From NCBI GenBank assembly GCA_026874595.1, contig CM049306.1, positions 62,192,019 to 62,256,018 of the forward strand: a stretch of 64,000 nucleotides of DNA, read 5' to 3'. Made by a program: the position numbers and the translations under genes. The notes under the pieces were generated by a model, which did no database searches, was not told the origin of the DNA, and saw only the letters and a program-made list of their open reading frames with translations. This DNA is from Sipunculus nudus (lineage: Eukaryota > Annelida > Sipuncula > Golfingiida > Sipunculidae). This document shows positions 21,302 to 33,814 of this stretch, one piece after another. Each line of letters opens with the position of its first letter. Position 1 is the first letter of the stretch.

Positions 21302-24004
21302 AATACAGGTGGCTCCACCAGTCTGCAGAAACTAATAAAAACACTTACAAACTTAAATATCCATGCGAAGAATCATGGTGATCTCCCCATTAGTTGTTCA
21401 GATACTTCAGCTTTTGTATCAAATTGTCCATTATTCTGAGGGATACTTCGGAGTCCTATAGCTTGAAGGATATGGGTAACAGAGACCTAATTTTAAGTTT
21501 CCACAGGCACTTTTCATGGGCCTTCTTGCATGACAAGAATGAAGATTCTAGGTCCAGTTGTTGCGATTTGTACCCTGTTGACAGATAACCACATCTTTAA
21601 AGGTATCAAAAAAAGAGAAAAAAAAAATCGTAAAAATTTGAAAAAAATAGAGGTGGCGCACCCAGTCTGCAGAAACTGATGGAACAGGTCATGATCAATA
21701 TGTATGCCGAAAATCATGACCATCAGTGTTGTAGTTATTGAGATACTGCAGTTTTTGTATCAATTTTTCCATTATTCTGGGGAGTAATTTGGAGCCATAC
21801 AGCTTAAAGAATATGGGTAACAGAGTCCTAATTTCAGGTTTCCATGGAGACTTTTCATGGGTCTCCCTGTGTGTCAAGAATGAAGATTCTAGGTCCAGTT
21901 TTAATGATTTGTGCCCTGTTAACAGATGTTCATAACTTTAAAGGTCTCAAAAATAGAGAAAAAATTCGTAAAAAAACCCGAACAAATACAGGTGGTGCCA
22001 CCAGTCTGCAGAAACTGATGAAACACTCCATGATCAATATCCATGAAAACAATTATGGTGATCTCTGCATTAGTTGTTCAGATACTTCAGCTTTTGTATC
22101 AAATTTTCCATTATTCTGAGCTGTACTTTGGAGTGCCATAGCTCAAAGGATATGGGTAACAGAGACCTTATTTCAGGTGTCCATGGAGACTTATCATGGG
22201 TCTCCCTGTGTGTCAACAATGAAGATTCTAGGTCCAGTCCTTACGATTTGTACCCTGTTGACAGATAACTACATCCTGAAAGGTCTCGAAAATAGAGAAA
22301 AAAAAATTGTGAAAATTTGAAAAAATACAGGTGGCACCACCAGTCTGCAGGTACTGATGAAACACCTCTTGATCAATATGTATGCCAAAAATCATGACCA
22401 TCAGTGTTGTAGTTATTGAGATGTTGCAGTTTGTTTTTATCAAATTTTCCATTATTCTGGGGGGTTATTGGAAGCCCCCCATAGTTTAAAGGATATGGGT
22501 AACAGTGACCTTATTTCAGGTTTCCATGCAGACTTTTCATGGACCTCTCAGTGTGTCAAAAATGAAGATTCTAGGTCCAGTCTTTATGATTTGTGCCCTG
22601 TTAACAGCTGTTCACATTTTTAAATTCGTAAAAAATCGAAAAATTCAGGTGGCGCCACCAGTCTGCAGGAAGTGATGGAACATCTCATGATCAATACGTA
22701 TGCCAAAAATCATGACCATTAGTCAAGTAGTTAATGAGATATTGAAGTTTTTGTATGAAATTTTTTACTTTTCTGGGGGGTACTTTGGGGCCCCATAGCT
22801 CGAAGGATATAGGTAACAGAGATCTAATTTATGGTTTCCACGGAGACTTTTAATAGGTTTCTCAGTGTGTCGAGAATGAAGATTCTAGGTCAAGCGGTTA
22901 CGATTTGTGCCACGTTAACAGATGAAAGCATCTTTAAACGTCTCAAAAATAGAGGAAAAAATTGTAAAAAAATTGAAAAATACAGGTGGCGCCACCAGTC
23001 TGCAGGCACTTATGGTACATCTCATGATCAATATGTATGCCAAAAATCATGACCATCAGTGTTGTAGTTATTGAGATGTTGCAGTTTGTTTTTATCAAAT
23101 TTTCCATTATTCTCGGGGGTTATTGGGAGCCCCCCATAGCTCAAAGGATATGGGTAACAGTGACCTTATTTCAGGTTTCCATGCAGACTTTTTATGGACC
23201 TCTCAGTGTGTCAAGAATGAAGATTCTAGGTCCAGTCTTTATGATTTGTGCCCTGTTAACAGCTGTTCACATTTTTAAATTCGTAAAAAATCAAAAATTC
23301 AGGTGGCGCCACCAGTCTGCAGGAAGTGATGGAACATCTCATGATCAATACGTATGCCAAAAATCATGACTATCAGTCAAGTAGTTAATGAGATATTGAA
23401 GTTTTTGTATGAAATTTTTGACTTTTCTGGGGGGTACTTTGGGGCCCCATAGCTCGAAGGATATGGGTAACAGAGATCTAATTTATGGTTTCCACGGAGA
23501 CTTTTAATAGGTTTCTCAGTGTGTCGAGAATGAAGATTCTAGGTCCAGCGGTTACGATTTGTGCCATGTTAACAGATGACAGCATCTTTAAACGTCTCAA
23601 AAATAGAGGAAAAAATTGTAAACAAGGGACCTATGGGTCACGACGCTCAGCTGTTATATATGATAAAAAAATATTATTTAGAAATGAGGCACATGCTGGT
23701 TTTGTGTGGTAATAAATATAAATATATAAATGAAATATAACTGATATGATTATTAAAATAATAGTAAAGAATATATTCATGAATGCATTCATGAATACTT
23801 TTTGAAAGTATTTGCACGAGTATTCATATATTTTCATTTTTACCTGAATTCCCATTCTTTATGCAAGAAATTTTATAATGGAGTACAAAATCATATTCGT
23901 ATTTAAATACAATTACAAAGTATTTGCACCATGTCTGGAATTTATTCAGTTTTCACCAAACAATGATGTTGAGAATCCAGAATATACCAAATTCACACAT
24001 TTAA

Positions 24005-25462
24005 CTAGAACACGGGGAGTCGACAAGCGACTACGTGTTTCCGCCTAAATCAGAGTGGAACGGGTGAAGTGAGGCATGGATTAAGTGGCAAGGGGAAATA
24101 GAGTGAAGTGTTGCATATTAGCATGGATGTCTGCAGCCAAATTGTGTATGAAGGTTGCCCCCCCTACCACAAAATCCAGAAAGCCGTCCCAGTTGTATAC
24201 ATATGCAAAATTTAAGGCAGATAAGTCGAACCGCTACATGTATATGAGTGATTTTAGCCCGTGGCAGACAATCAGATGGACGCTGAGCAAAAATGGTTGC
24301 AGTTGACGGCACCAGTTTTGCGTATGATAAAGATCTATGTGAGAACTATAAACATGCAAAATTTTGGCTCAATCGGTCAAACGGTTCCCAAGATATGAGC
24401 TTGGATGTCTGCTGCATAAACTAGAATGCAGGTGGCTCCACCTGTCATAAAATCAACAGAGCTGTCGGGAATGTATAAACCTGCAAAATTTTAGGGTGAT
24501 ATGTCAAACCACTGCCGAGATATGAGTGATTTTATCACATGGCAGACAAACAGACAGGAGCTGTGCAAAAATGGCTGCAGGTGGCGCCACCAGTTTTGCG
24601 TATGTTATAAAGCTCTCCAAGGGCTACATTTGTGCAAATAAATTTTCCTGATCGGTCAAACAGTTCCCGAGATATGAGCTTGGATGTCTGCATCGTAAAC
24701 GTGAATGTAGGTGGCGCCACCTGTCATAAAATCAGAAGAGCTATCCAGGATGTATACGCATGCCGAATTTCAGGTGAATTAGTCAAGTCACTGCAGAGAT
24801 ATGAGTGATTTTAACCCAAGGCAGACAAACAGATGGACACTGTGCAAACATGGTTGCAGGTGGCGCCACCATTTTTTGTGTATGTTATAAAGCTCTCCAA
24901 GGGCTACATTTGTGCAAAAAAATTTTCCTGATCGGTCAAACGGTTCCCGAGATATGAGCTTGGATGTCTGCAGCGTAAACGTGAATGTAGGTGGCGCCAC
25001 CTGTCACAAAATCAGAAAAGCTATCCAGGATGTATATGCATGCCTAATTTCAGGTGAATTAGTCAAGTCACTGCAGAGATATGAGTGATTTTTACCCAAG
25101 GCAGATGAACAGATGGACACTGTGCAAACATGGTTGCAGGTGGCGCCACCATTTTTTGTGTATGTTATAAAGCTCTCCAAGGGCTACATTTGTGCAAAAA
25201 AATTTTCCTGATCCGTCAAACGGTTCCCGAGATATGTGGGTTTATGTGTGGAAACAGACGCACAAACGGACGCAGAGCGCAGAGGAAAGGTCAGAGGTCA
25301 AAACAAAATCGGGGTGCAGCAGTTCACATGTGACCCGAACATAATCCCGGGTTTCGTAAAATTCCGCCAAGCGGTTACGGAGGAGTTCTCCGGAAACCTA
25401 CGCGGCGGCGGCGTGCAGCTGAAAACATAGTATCCGCAAAACTCTGTTTTGGCGGATACAAT
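24005..25462 (+). mobile_element. B-family element with 280-bp periodic modules
   Basis: It starts CTAGAACACGGGGAGTCG and ends GTATCCGCAAAAC-TCT-GTTTTGGCGGATACA, a stem of about 13 bp. Exact GGTGGCGCCACC copies at 24580, 24710, 24859, 24990 and 25139 show two interleaved ladders of 280 bp. The empty site is visible in C-long at about 43510 (CACATTTAAATTATGATC). Confidence 0.85.
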
Positions 25463-27385
25463 TAATGATCATAAGTATCTGGTGTTATGGCTTTTATTTA
25501 TATTAAAAAATAACTAAAAAATTCATTTTGGACTAATTTCACATCAATGTACACACTAGACACTGCATCTTTGTCTAATTTCCTTCATATGATCCCTAAT
25601 GATTAGTAATGAATAATATGATTTACTTCTTTATCATTAAAATTGAACTGAAAAATGCCATAGGTGACTGCATGGTGTTATTTGGAATATGTGACATTCT
25701 ACCCATCGATACAAGATTCTTATATCATCAGTAACTGCAAGTTAATTTCCTGTTATTATAAACTAACAAATTCCTTTTCTATTTTTCTTTAATTTGTTAT
25801 TAAAAACCAATAAAAATTTATTAATTTATTGTTTTTTGTTATGTTCTTGGTTAAAACTACTAGATGAGTTGGGTTGGACACCTGGATCAACTGTGGCTGG
25901 CCATAAGCTGCCTGGATTCCATGTATGCCTCGCCTCAAGCGTGCATAATTTGATAAAAGGTCAACAAGGTCAACATACAGGTGACTCAAGAGGGGCTGGA
26001 GAGAGCCAAAGTCTGACAGGGTCTCATAAAAAACACAAATAAAAGCTACAATTTTTGGCCAATTTCTTTCAGCTTTTTTAAACTGAAAAGCTGAAATGCT
26101 TATGTGTGCATGATATGAAAATTATATCAACAGTGCTCACAGGAAACAAATGTGCCATGGTCACAGTTGGGCAAAATTTAAGGTACAAATTTTATATTTA
26201 TACTAAATAAAATTTGAAAAATTCAGAACTAATTTTGGGTATTCAATTGAATCTTGATTAAATAATGTTACATCCCTGACAAAAAAATCTCTAGCTTCAG
26301 CAATGCTCTTGTTAAGGGAGTAAATATATTTCTTGATTTTTTACAAAGTGCATTATGTTTGGGCCCATAACTTAAAACAATTACACAATACTGACATCAT
26401 TCTGGCATGTGCATAGAGAATGAAAAATATGTATATTATTTATGATTAAAGTCAGATCAGTGGTTTTGATATTAGGCAGTCTTGAAGTGTAACAATGGGT
26501 TTTTAATGGAAAAATGAAGTTTTTCATTAATATCTCTAATGTCCTAGTGACCAAATTCTTGGCATGGTAGGGCATTTTGGAGACATCTAACTGTATGCCG
26601 AATTTAAGGAACTTAGAGCTGAAGCTGGGGAGCTGAGCTCTTGCAAACTGCATAACACTAGCTTGATGTAAACAATATGTTACATGGTGCTTGAAAACTT
26701 GATTAAAATCTACAGTTTTTGATCAACTGGTTTCAAATTTTTGGTGTTAACAGTTGAAATGCTAACAAAAACAGGCTGTGAAAATTAAATCCACAGTACT
26801 TAAAGGAACAAAACGTGCCATGGTCAAAGTTGGGCAAAATTTAAGGTACCAATTTTTTATTTTTATTAATATTTTTAAAAAATTTAAAAGATTTTCATCT
26901 AATTTTGGGTATACAATTTAATTTTGATTAATTAAAGTTATATTACTGGAAAAAAGGTCCATAGCATTAACATTTTTTGTGTTAAGTGATCAAATATCTT
27001 TTCTGATTTTTTACAAAATGCATTATGTTTTGGCCCATAACTTTTTTAAATTAAATAATACAGACATAATTTCTGGCATGTACATAGGAACTATATAGAG
27101 GAATATTTATGGTAAATATGAGGTAAAACAGATGAGTGGTTTTGATATTAGGCAGTCCTGAAGTGTGAAAATAGGTTTTTAATAAAAAATTGAGGTTTTT
27201 CCTTAATTTCTCAAAGGAACGAAGTTGCAAACACCCAGTTTTCGGCTTGGTAGGAGATCTTGGGGACATCTAACATTATGCCGAATTTTGGATTCCTAGG
27301 TCTTACGGTTTCAAAACGTGCCACATCTACGGACGGACGGACGGACGGACAGACGGACGGACGACGGACAATGGACCACGACTAT

Positions 27386-27414
27386 AGCTCAGATGACTTA
27401 TAGTCAGCTGAGCT
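27386..27414 (+). other. C-family 3' terminal hairpin
   Basis: AGCTCAGATGACT and AGTCAGCTGAGCT pair at 12 of 13 positions across a TAT loop, directly before CTAAAAA. The same structure is at 45521-45549. Weaker forms are near 28605, 30848 and 34520. Confidence 0.85.
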
Positions 27415-28634
27415 AAAAAATCGAAAAATACAGGTGGCGCCACCAGTCTGCAGGAACTTATGGAACATCTCATGATCAATATGTATGCCAAAAATCATGA
27501 CCATCAGTGTTGTAGTTATTGAGATATTAAAGTTTTTGTATGAAATTTTTTACTATTCTGGGGGGTACTTTGGGGCCCCATAGCTCGAAGGATATGGGTA
27601 ACAGAGACCTAATTTCTGGTTTCCAAGGAGATTTTTCATGGACCTCTCAGTGTATCAAGAATTAAGATTCTAGGTCTAGGCTTTACGATTTGTGCCTTGT
27701 TAACAAATGTCCACATTTTTAAAAGTCTCAAAAATAGCAAAAAAAAATCGTTAAAAAATCGAAAAATACAGGTGGCGCCACCAGTCTGCAGGAACTGATG
27801 GAACATCTCATGATCAATATGTATGCCAAAAATCATGACCATCAGTGATGTAGTTAATGAGATATTGAAGTTTTTGTATGAAATTTTTAACTATTCTGGG
27901 GGGTTCTTTGGGGCCCCATAGCTCAAAGAATATGGGTAACAAAGACCTAATTTCTGGTTTTCCAGGAGATTTTTCATGGACCTCTCAAGTTACAAGTTTC
28001 TAGGTCCAGGGGTTACAATTTGTGCCTGGTTAACAGACAGACAGACGGACAGACAGACAGAAGGATATTGGACAAAGAGTGATCGCTATAGCTCAGCATG
28101 ACCGAAAGTCAGCCGAGCTAAAAATTTACAAAATTCAGATCTTATTTTGGGTAAACAATTGAATCTTAATTAAACATAGTTATATACTTGGGAAAATACT
28201 CTAGTTTCAAAATTTTTCATGTTAAGTGAGAAAGTATTTTTCCTGATTTTTTACAAAGTCCATTTTGTTCGGGCCCATCACTTAAAGAAATTATACCTAA
28301 CAGACTTAATTTCTTGCATGTACATAGGAACTATATAGAGGAATATTTATGGTAAATATGAAGAAAAACAGATGAGTGGTTTCAGGCAGTCCTGAAGTGT
28401 GAAAATAGGTTTTTAATAAAAAAATGATGTTTTTTCCTAAATTTCTCAAAGGAACAAAGCCGCAAAGACCCAGTTTTTGGCTTGGTAGGAGATCTTGGGG
28501 ACATCTAACATTATGCCAAATTTTAGATTCCTAGGTCTTACGGTTTCAAAACGTGCCACATCTATGGACGGACAGACGACAGACAATGGACCACGACTAT
28601 ATCTCAGATGACTTATAGTCAGCTGAGCTAAAAA

Positions 28635-28925
28635 TATTAAAGAAGATATGTCTGAAATAATGTGTGCAATAGAAAATCAGCAATGGGCTGTGGATGCCAT
28701 ATTGGAATTCCAGCAGGTCTGGAGCCCTGGTATGTACCAATCATCCCTGTGAATTTGGGAGAGCTGACGTATGTTCTTGTTGAGGTCTGTAATTCAATAG
28801 GGCTGGAGCCCTTGTATGTACCAATCATCCCTGTGAATTTGGGAAAGCTGAAGTATGTTGTTGTTATCACCCGCGAAAGAAGGTGTCATTAACAGGACGG
28901 ACTGACACGGTGATCACTATAGGGC
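28635..28925 (+). mobile_element. G repeat with terminal hairpin
   Basis: It contains two tandem copies of a roughly 75-bp unit (TGGAGCCCTGG/TTGTATGTACCAATCATCCC at about 28720 and 28802). It ends CACTATAGGGCACCGC-TTG-GGCGGAGCCCTAATA, whose arms pair apart from one A:A mismatch. The open frames on both strands are by-products of the tandem repeat. Confidence 0.55.
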
Positions 28926-30877
28926 ACCGCTTGGGCGGAGCCCTAATAATGTTATATCCCTGACAAAAAAATCTCTAGCCTCAGCAATTCTCATGTTTAA
29001 GGGTGTAAATATATTTTCTTTACAAAGTGCATAATGTTTAGGCCCATAACTTGATTATTAAAATGATTACGCAATACTGACATCATTTATGGCATGTGCA
29101 TAGTAAATGTATACACTAGCTTAATGTAAAAACAATACTTGACATGGTGATTGAAAACTTTAATAAAATCTAGTTTTTGATCAACTGGTTTCAATTTTTT
29201 TATGTACACAGATGAAGTGCTTATGAAACAAAGTGCCATGGTCATATTAGGACAAAATTTGAGATAATGATTTTATATTAATACTAATAACTAAAAAATT
29301 TTCATAATTCATATCTTATTTTTTCATTATGAAGTTGAATCTTGATTAAACTAGACATTTCTTGGCACCACAGGTGCCAGAGTATCCCCAGACATAGTAC
29401 GCCCCCTCCCCCCCGTTTAAGAATAGGCCCCCATTTTTAGCAGCATATACTGACACTTGGCAAGGAATTATTGTTTCTTCCATCTATCAATCCACAATCT
29501 TTTTGAAGATGTTGGTCCTGTGACCTTGTCCTTTGTCCTCAAAACCAATTGGGGTCTTGCTTTTTCAATGGAACATATATAAGTCAAGTTTGAACTCTAT
29601 ACATCAATAAAAGCAGGAATTATCATCCAGAAACTAATTTTTTGACACATAGCTCCTTTGGCCTTGACCTTTGACCCCAAAATTGATATGGATCATCCAC
29701 TATTGGCAAGTGAGCTATATATTCAAGATGGAAGACCTGGGATGAAAGTTTGGCTTAAAATGCATCCACAGTACCTTTTAAGATGCGAGTCCAGTGACCT
29801 TGACCTTTGACCCTAGAACCTATAGGCTTCTTACTTTAGTGGTGGGCCATACACAAGTCACGTCTGAAATCCATATGGCTATCAACAATGGAGATATCAT
29901 AAGAGGTGTGCGATTTTCACCAAATATGGACACATTAAAGGTCAAGGCCACTCTCATGGTAAAGGTCATGACCCAAATGTTAATAGACCTCATCCCATAA
30001 CCCATCTCTCTACATGTGCATAATATGAAAGAAATCTGTCCATTATTTTTTGGGGGTATTAAAAGTCGTAAAAACAAGAAAGGGATAATAGGTGGCGCCA
30101 CCAGTTTCCGGTATATCACAAGGCTATCCAAGATCTTTGGTCACCTTGATTTTTTGACCAGTCCATGCAAGCTTACTTGAGATATTTAAGAATTTGTGTT
30201 ATTTTCAGCAAAAAATGACCTATTTAAGGTCAAGGTCACTCTCCTAGCATAGGTCATGACCCCATTTTAAATAGGCTTTGTCCCCTTACCTATATCTATA
30301 CAAATGTAAAGTTTGAAAAAGATCAGTGAAATATTTTTTGAGTTATCCCGCTCACAAGGTTTTTCTGCGGCGGCGGTGGTGGGACCATCGTGAAACCATA
30401 GTATCCCCACTTTGTCTGGGGATACAATAAAGTTATATCCTTGAAAAAAGTCTCTAGCTTCAGAAAATTCTCATGTTAAGTGAGTTAATATATTTCCTGA
30501 TTTTTTACAAAGTGCATAACTTAACAAAATTACACAATGCTGATATAATTTCTTGTATGTATATTAAATATATGGAGGAATATGTTTATGAAATATGATC
30601 AAAAACAGATCATTGGTTTTTATATAAGGCAGCCTTGAAGTGTAACAGTGGTTTTTTTAAGGGAAAATTAAGGCTTTCCTAGATATCTCAAAGGAAGGAA
30701 GTCCTAGTGACCCAATTTTCAGTATGGAAGGAGATTTAGGGGACTTTGAACTGTATGCAAAATTTTGGATTTGATGGTCCAAAGGTTTCAAAACATGCCC
30801 TGTTAAAGGACAGACAGCCGGCTGGACAAAGGACCATGACTGTAGCTCAGATAATTTATTGTCAGCTGAGCTGAAAC
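28926..30877 (+). mobile_element. C-long fragment, split by an E element
   Basis: Parts 28926-29350 and 30429-30877 match the 3' half of the reference C-long copy. They end in a degraded terminus (GTCAGCTGAGCTGAAAC). Confidence 0.65.
29351..30428 (+). mobile_element. E-family element
   Basis: It starts CTAGACATTTCT, then TGGCACCACAGGTGCCA (perfect 7-bp stem, ACA loop), then GTATCCCCAGACA. It ends GTATCCCCACTTTGTCTGGGGATACAAT, which contains the inverted 13-mer TGTCTGGGGATAC. The empty site is seen at about 34077-34100 (CTTGATTAAATGAAGTTATA). The interior has TGACCTTTGACC-type strings and GGTGGCGCCACC at 30091. Confidence 0.75.
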
Positions 30878-31048
30878 AATAGCAATAGAAATCAGTAAAT
30901 TTTATATTTGCAAAAAATTCACTAAATTCAGCAGAGCCCCATATTCCTTGGGTCTCTTGTCCTTGCAAAGAAACACCAAAGTACATGTTTGGGGGTTGTT
31001 ATATTTGAAACAACAAAACAGAATAAGACTTTTTTTTATAAAAAGACA

Positions 31049-31054
31049 TTTAAT
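31049..31054 (-). terminator. Candidate poly(A) signal of SNRPG
   Basis: ATTAAA on the minus strand lies about 230 nt beyond the stop codon. It is followed by T-rich sequence and TGTTTTGTTGTTTC, which fits a downstream GU/U-rich element. The stretch 30878-31280 otherwise holds only the presumed 3' UTR and downstream flank. Confidence 0.5.
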
Positions 31055-31280
31055 GTTGACAATACATATTTAGTCACAATAAAAATACAGATTTTTCAGA
31101 CAGCAGTGTCATCTCATCCTTATTTCACATCTCTGTTCATAGCAATTTCTGGCTTTACGCAGTTCCACTGACAGGGGACTGTTATCGAAATTACTACACC
31201 AAGTGACACAGAGCCTGAAACAGTATGTGTGTAAACTATAGTCCATGAGTGAATGTCCAAGCCTTTTTCTTAAATGGATG

Positions 31281-31334
31281 TCAAGCTATTCTTTCAAATG
31301 ACTCCAGCAAAACAATGCTGTTTCCCCTCACCAC
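31281..31334 (-). CDS. SNRPG: Small nuclear ribonucleoprotein Sm-G, terminal coding exon
   Basis: Seventeen codons plus TGA follow a clear acceptor (TTTGTTTCAG at 31344-31335). They encode the Sm2 end of the fold, 'VVRGNSIVLLESFERIA'. The 'RGNS' motif is the Sm-G/LSm hallmark that closes the RNA-binding pocket. The exon starts at a codon boundary, matching the end of exon 3 at 34847. Sm-G is one of seven proteins of the ring assembled on U1, U2, U4 and U5 snRNAs in spliceosome biogenesis. A protein of about 76 residues is usual; the three exons seen here account for about 66. The intron upstream is 3.5 kb and contains a C-long fragment and microsatellites. Confidence 0.93.
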   Translation of the reverse strand: MVRGNSIVLLESFERIA

Positions 31335-31439
31335 CTGAAACAAATAAGGACTAGAATTAATACATCAAGATAATCACACATGTACAAACGTAATAATCAC
31401 AGCATAATTTAACATCTGTTTTGCTATGCATTACAGATT

Positions 31440-32005
31440 GCATTACTATGTATTACTATTACCATTACCACATTTTATCTTCTATTACTATTACTATTAC
31501 TAGGGTATCTATTACTATTACTATTACTGATGGGAGGATTCTAGACCTTGCACAGCCATGAGTGCTATAAACTAGCACTACAATCACATGTTTAAATAAT
31601 ATTACAAGCACCTATATCATCCAGTTACCTACACAATTTTCTTATACTGTGTCTGTCATTTACAAGATGCCTAATGATACTGGAGATCTTAATTATTTCA
31701 GCTTCTTTAATTCTGTTTGTTTTATATTTTGAAACCTCAATGATCATTATTTGGGCGTTTAAGTCGAAATTATAAATTAATTGTATGAACTCTTGAATAC
31801 ATGTAATTTAAAAGCAACCCATTGTAAAGGCCCTGGCATATGTAAAATATTAATTTAAAATAATATATGCATTCTTGTACATTTTATATTATTTTCATAT
31901 ATATTTCACATAAATTTATTTAAAAGTGCATACTTACATTTTATATTATTTTCATATATATTTCACATAAATTTATTTAAAAGTGCATACTTCTTTTTAG
32001 ATTTA
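31440..32005 (+). repeat. Duplicated intron segment, copy 1
   Basis: An ATTACT-type microsatellite (about 31446-31530) is followed by some 480 bp of unique-looking sequence that recurs in the same orientation at 63026-63567. Anchors are GATGGGAGGATTCTAGACC, 'CATGAGTGCTATAAACTAGC' and 'AAGGCCCTGGCA'. This copy has an extra tandem duplication of 57 bp (31878-31934 and 31935-31991) that copy 2 lacks. Confidence 0.85.
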
Positions 32006-33359
32006 ATCTTCTTTCTCATAGTAAATAAATAAAGATTTTCAGTGTAACTAACAACTGGAGAGGAATTATTCATGATTATTGCATATTATCATTTAGTATC
32101 AAATCTGACAATTCAGTCCTTTATGTATGTATCAGGAGAGGAATTTATGTAGGGCTATGTCCAGTTTCCCAATCCTTTTAAATATATCCAGTAAAAATAC
32201 TGTTTACATCAAGATTCTGGACAGAACCAAACTGGAGACAAAGTACCCCATCTTCCCAGGTGTATATATATATGTTCATTTTGGATGTGATGCCATGTTT
32301 TATTCCATCACATAGTACATCTTGAGAGTGAACAGAGAGGTGGTAAACTTTGCAATAATGGTAGCATGCATCACTTTTATTCTTCAGGCATGTCCTTCTT
32401 CATTGCAGCAAAACCAGCAAAGGATAATTTAGGAATATGGAGTGATTTAAACTAACATCAATTTTACAAAACAAATAAAATATTATTTAATCACTTTCAA
32501 AATAAATTTGGTATAAACAATCTTGTACTTTAAATTTTGTACACAACAGGATCTAATCATTTGATATCAAAATTTCAGATATTAAATGATAAAATATTAA
32601 CAGTTACTTATATTCTCATATTATATAATCAAATAATTTAATATCATGAAAAAAATAGTTCATTTAATTTTAAAAATATAAATTAACATAATTTTAGATA
32701 CAGAATGAAGGTCTGCAAATTGGTACTATGAAATAACAGACAAGTACTGAAGGAATAGTTTTAAAAGAATATGTATATAAATTAACTAGATAATACATGT
32801 GCCTGCAGTATGACTTTATCCAAGTGATTATAGTACTGGTATGAGTTTATAGCATCGTATAGGCTTCAATATGTTATGGGTGGTGAAAACACCATAAGCT
32901 TATCATGAACATTTTGGGTCTGCACTGTATCTGGTTCCATATTATATTTTTCTATAATGTGTGTTATTGCAATCAGTATGATTGAAATGCAAACTTGCTT
33001 GTGAAAACAAATCTAGGTACATTTCAAATATGCATAAGGATTGATGGATGTGAAATAAGATGTACATGTCCCAATAATTATACACTATTTATCTGCCTCT
33101 TAACATCAAACATGCCTCTGTTTATCCATGGTTTACTAATCAAAGGTCAGATTGTGCCAGTTAACTTATTTGGCTGTGACCTACTCTGTCCAGTACTCTT
33201 AAGTAATTAGCACCAGTGGTCACCAGCAATGTGGCAGCTGGCCCATGCTTGCCTCAACAATAGGTACTTTCTGGGCAATTACTGGACAAGAACTGAATCT
33301 GTTCAGCATTACTTGCTGATATGCTTCATGATCAAGGGGCTCACAGGAAGTATTAGAAA
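32006..33359 (+). other. SNRPG intron 3, unique AT-rich sequence
   Basis: No repeat family, exon or RNA gene recognised. Open frames at 32127 and 32995 show no motifs and are not flanked by credible splice sites. Confidence 0.5.
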
Positions 33360-33516
33360 GTAATATGTATTACTCTATTACTTTGCCTTCTGTTTCTATT
33401 ACAATTACTATTTCAGCTCACATTTTTTATTCTATTACTATTACTATTACATGGAAAAAGCTGTAATAGTCTATTACTATTACTATTACTATTACTTATT
33501 ACTATTACCCCATGTC
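33360..33516 (+). repeat. ATTACT-type microsatellite, interrupted
   Basis: The run is made of TATTACTAT and ATTACT units with interruptions. The same motif class occurs in both copies of the duplicated segment (31446 and 62995). Confidence 0.85.
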
Positions 33517-33691
33517 TGCTTATCTGATGAACATCCACACTTTTATAGCAATACATCACTTTGTAGACACAATTAAATGTGCACTTTAATCATTGTAAAC
33601 CTGGAGGTAAAATACAAAATCTTCAATCTAGCATAGCCAAGAATAAAATAAAATACAGAAAATTATAACATTCATGTAGTTAATGCACCAT

Positions 33692-33713
33692 GGGGGGGGG
33701 GGGGGGGGGGGGG
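33692..33713 (+). repeat. Poly-G run of 22
   Basis: A homopolymer in SNRPG intron 3, next to a purine-rich GGCAGAGGGGAAG segment. Length is prone to sequencing error. Confidence 0.9.
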
Positions 33714-33814
33714 AGTGCAGGGCAGAGGGGAAGCCTGCTAGTAGAGGCCAAGCTGAGCCAAGGCAAGCTGCCTGGGGTGGGTTACAGAACGCAAGGGAAG
33801 GCTGTACTACTAGG

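Larger units (their letters stand above)
23622..27418 (+). mobile_element. Long C-family element (C-L3), split by a B element
   Basis: The 5' end is ACAAGGGACCTATGGGTCA at 23622. The 3' end is GTCAGCTGAGCTAAAAA at about 27402-27418, preceded by an (ACGG)n tract near 27335. The flanks are the A-rich junction of a C module (AAAATTGTAA / TCGAAAAATACAGG), which sister modules carry uninterrupted. The B insertion lies at 24005-25462. Confidence 0.8.
19784..28124 (+). mobile_element. C-family element with many modules and nested B and C-long copies
   Basis: The 5' end is ACAAG, then the 14-bp palindrome TGACCCATGGGTCA, then GCTCAGCTGACT. The 3' end is AGTCAGCCGAGCTAAAA near 28107-28124. Own sequence is 19784-19965, 21302-23621 and 27419-28124. 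It is a tandem array of roughly 315-345-bp modules, with exact GGTGGCGCCACC at 22648, 22985, 23302, 27433 and 27771. Two adjacent modules near 22.4 and 23.1 kb are very similar, which points to recent tandem duplication. Confidence 0.75.
19501..28634 (+). mobile_element. Long C-family element (C-L2), split by a C element
   Basis: The 5' part (19501-19783) and the 3' part (28125-28634) match the start and end of the reference copy at 42892-45554, up to the TAGTCAGCTGAGCTAAAAA terminus. The gap is filled by a C element with its own nested insertions. It lacks the middle of the reference copy. Confidence 0.7.

Noticed and set aside
28662..28892. Two opposed frames with internal repeats near 28.7 kb
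   Set aside because: Both follow the 75-bp tandem repeat of the G element and have no conserved domain.
33692..33713. Poly-G tracts here and at 16778 and 58482 as G-quadruplex regulators
   Set aside because: Simple homopolymers inside repeats or introns with no positional link to a gene start. Exact length may be a sequencing artefact.
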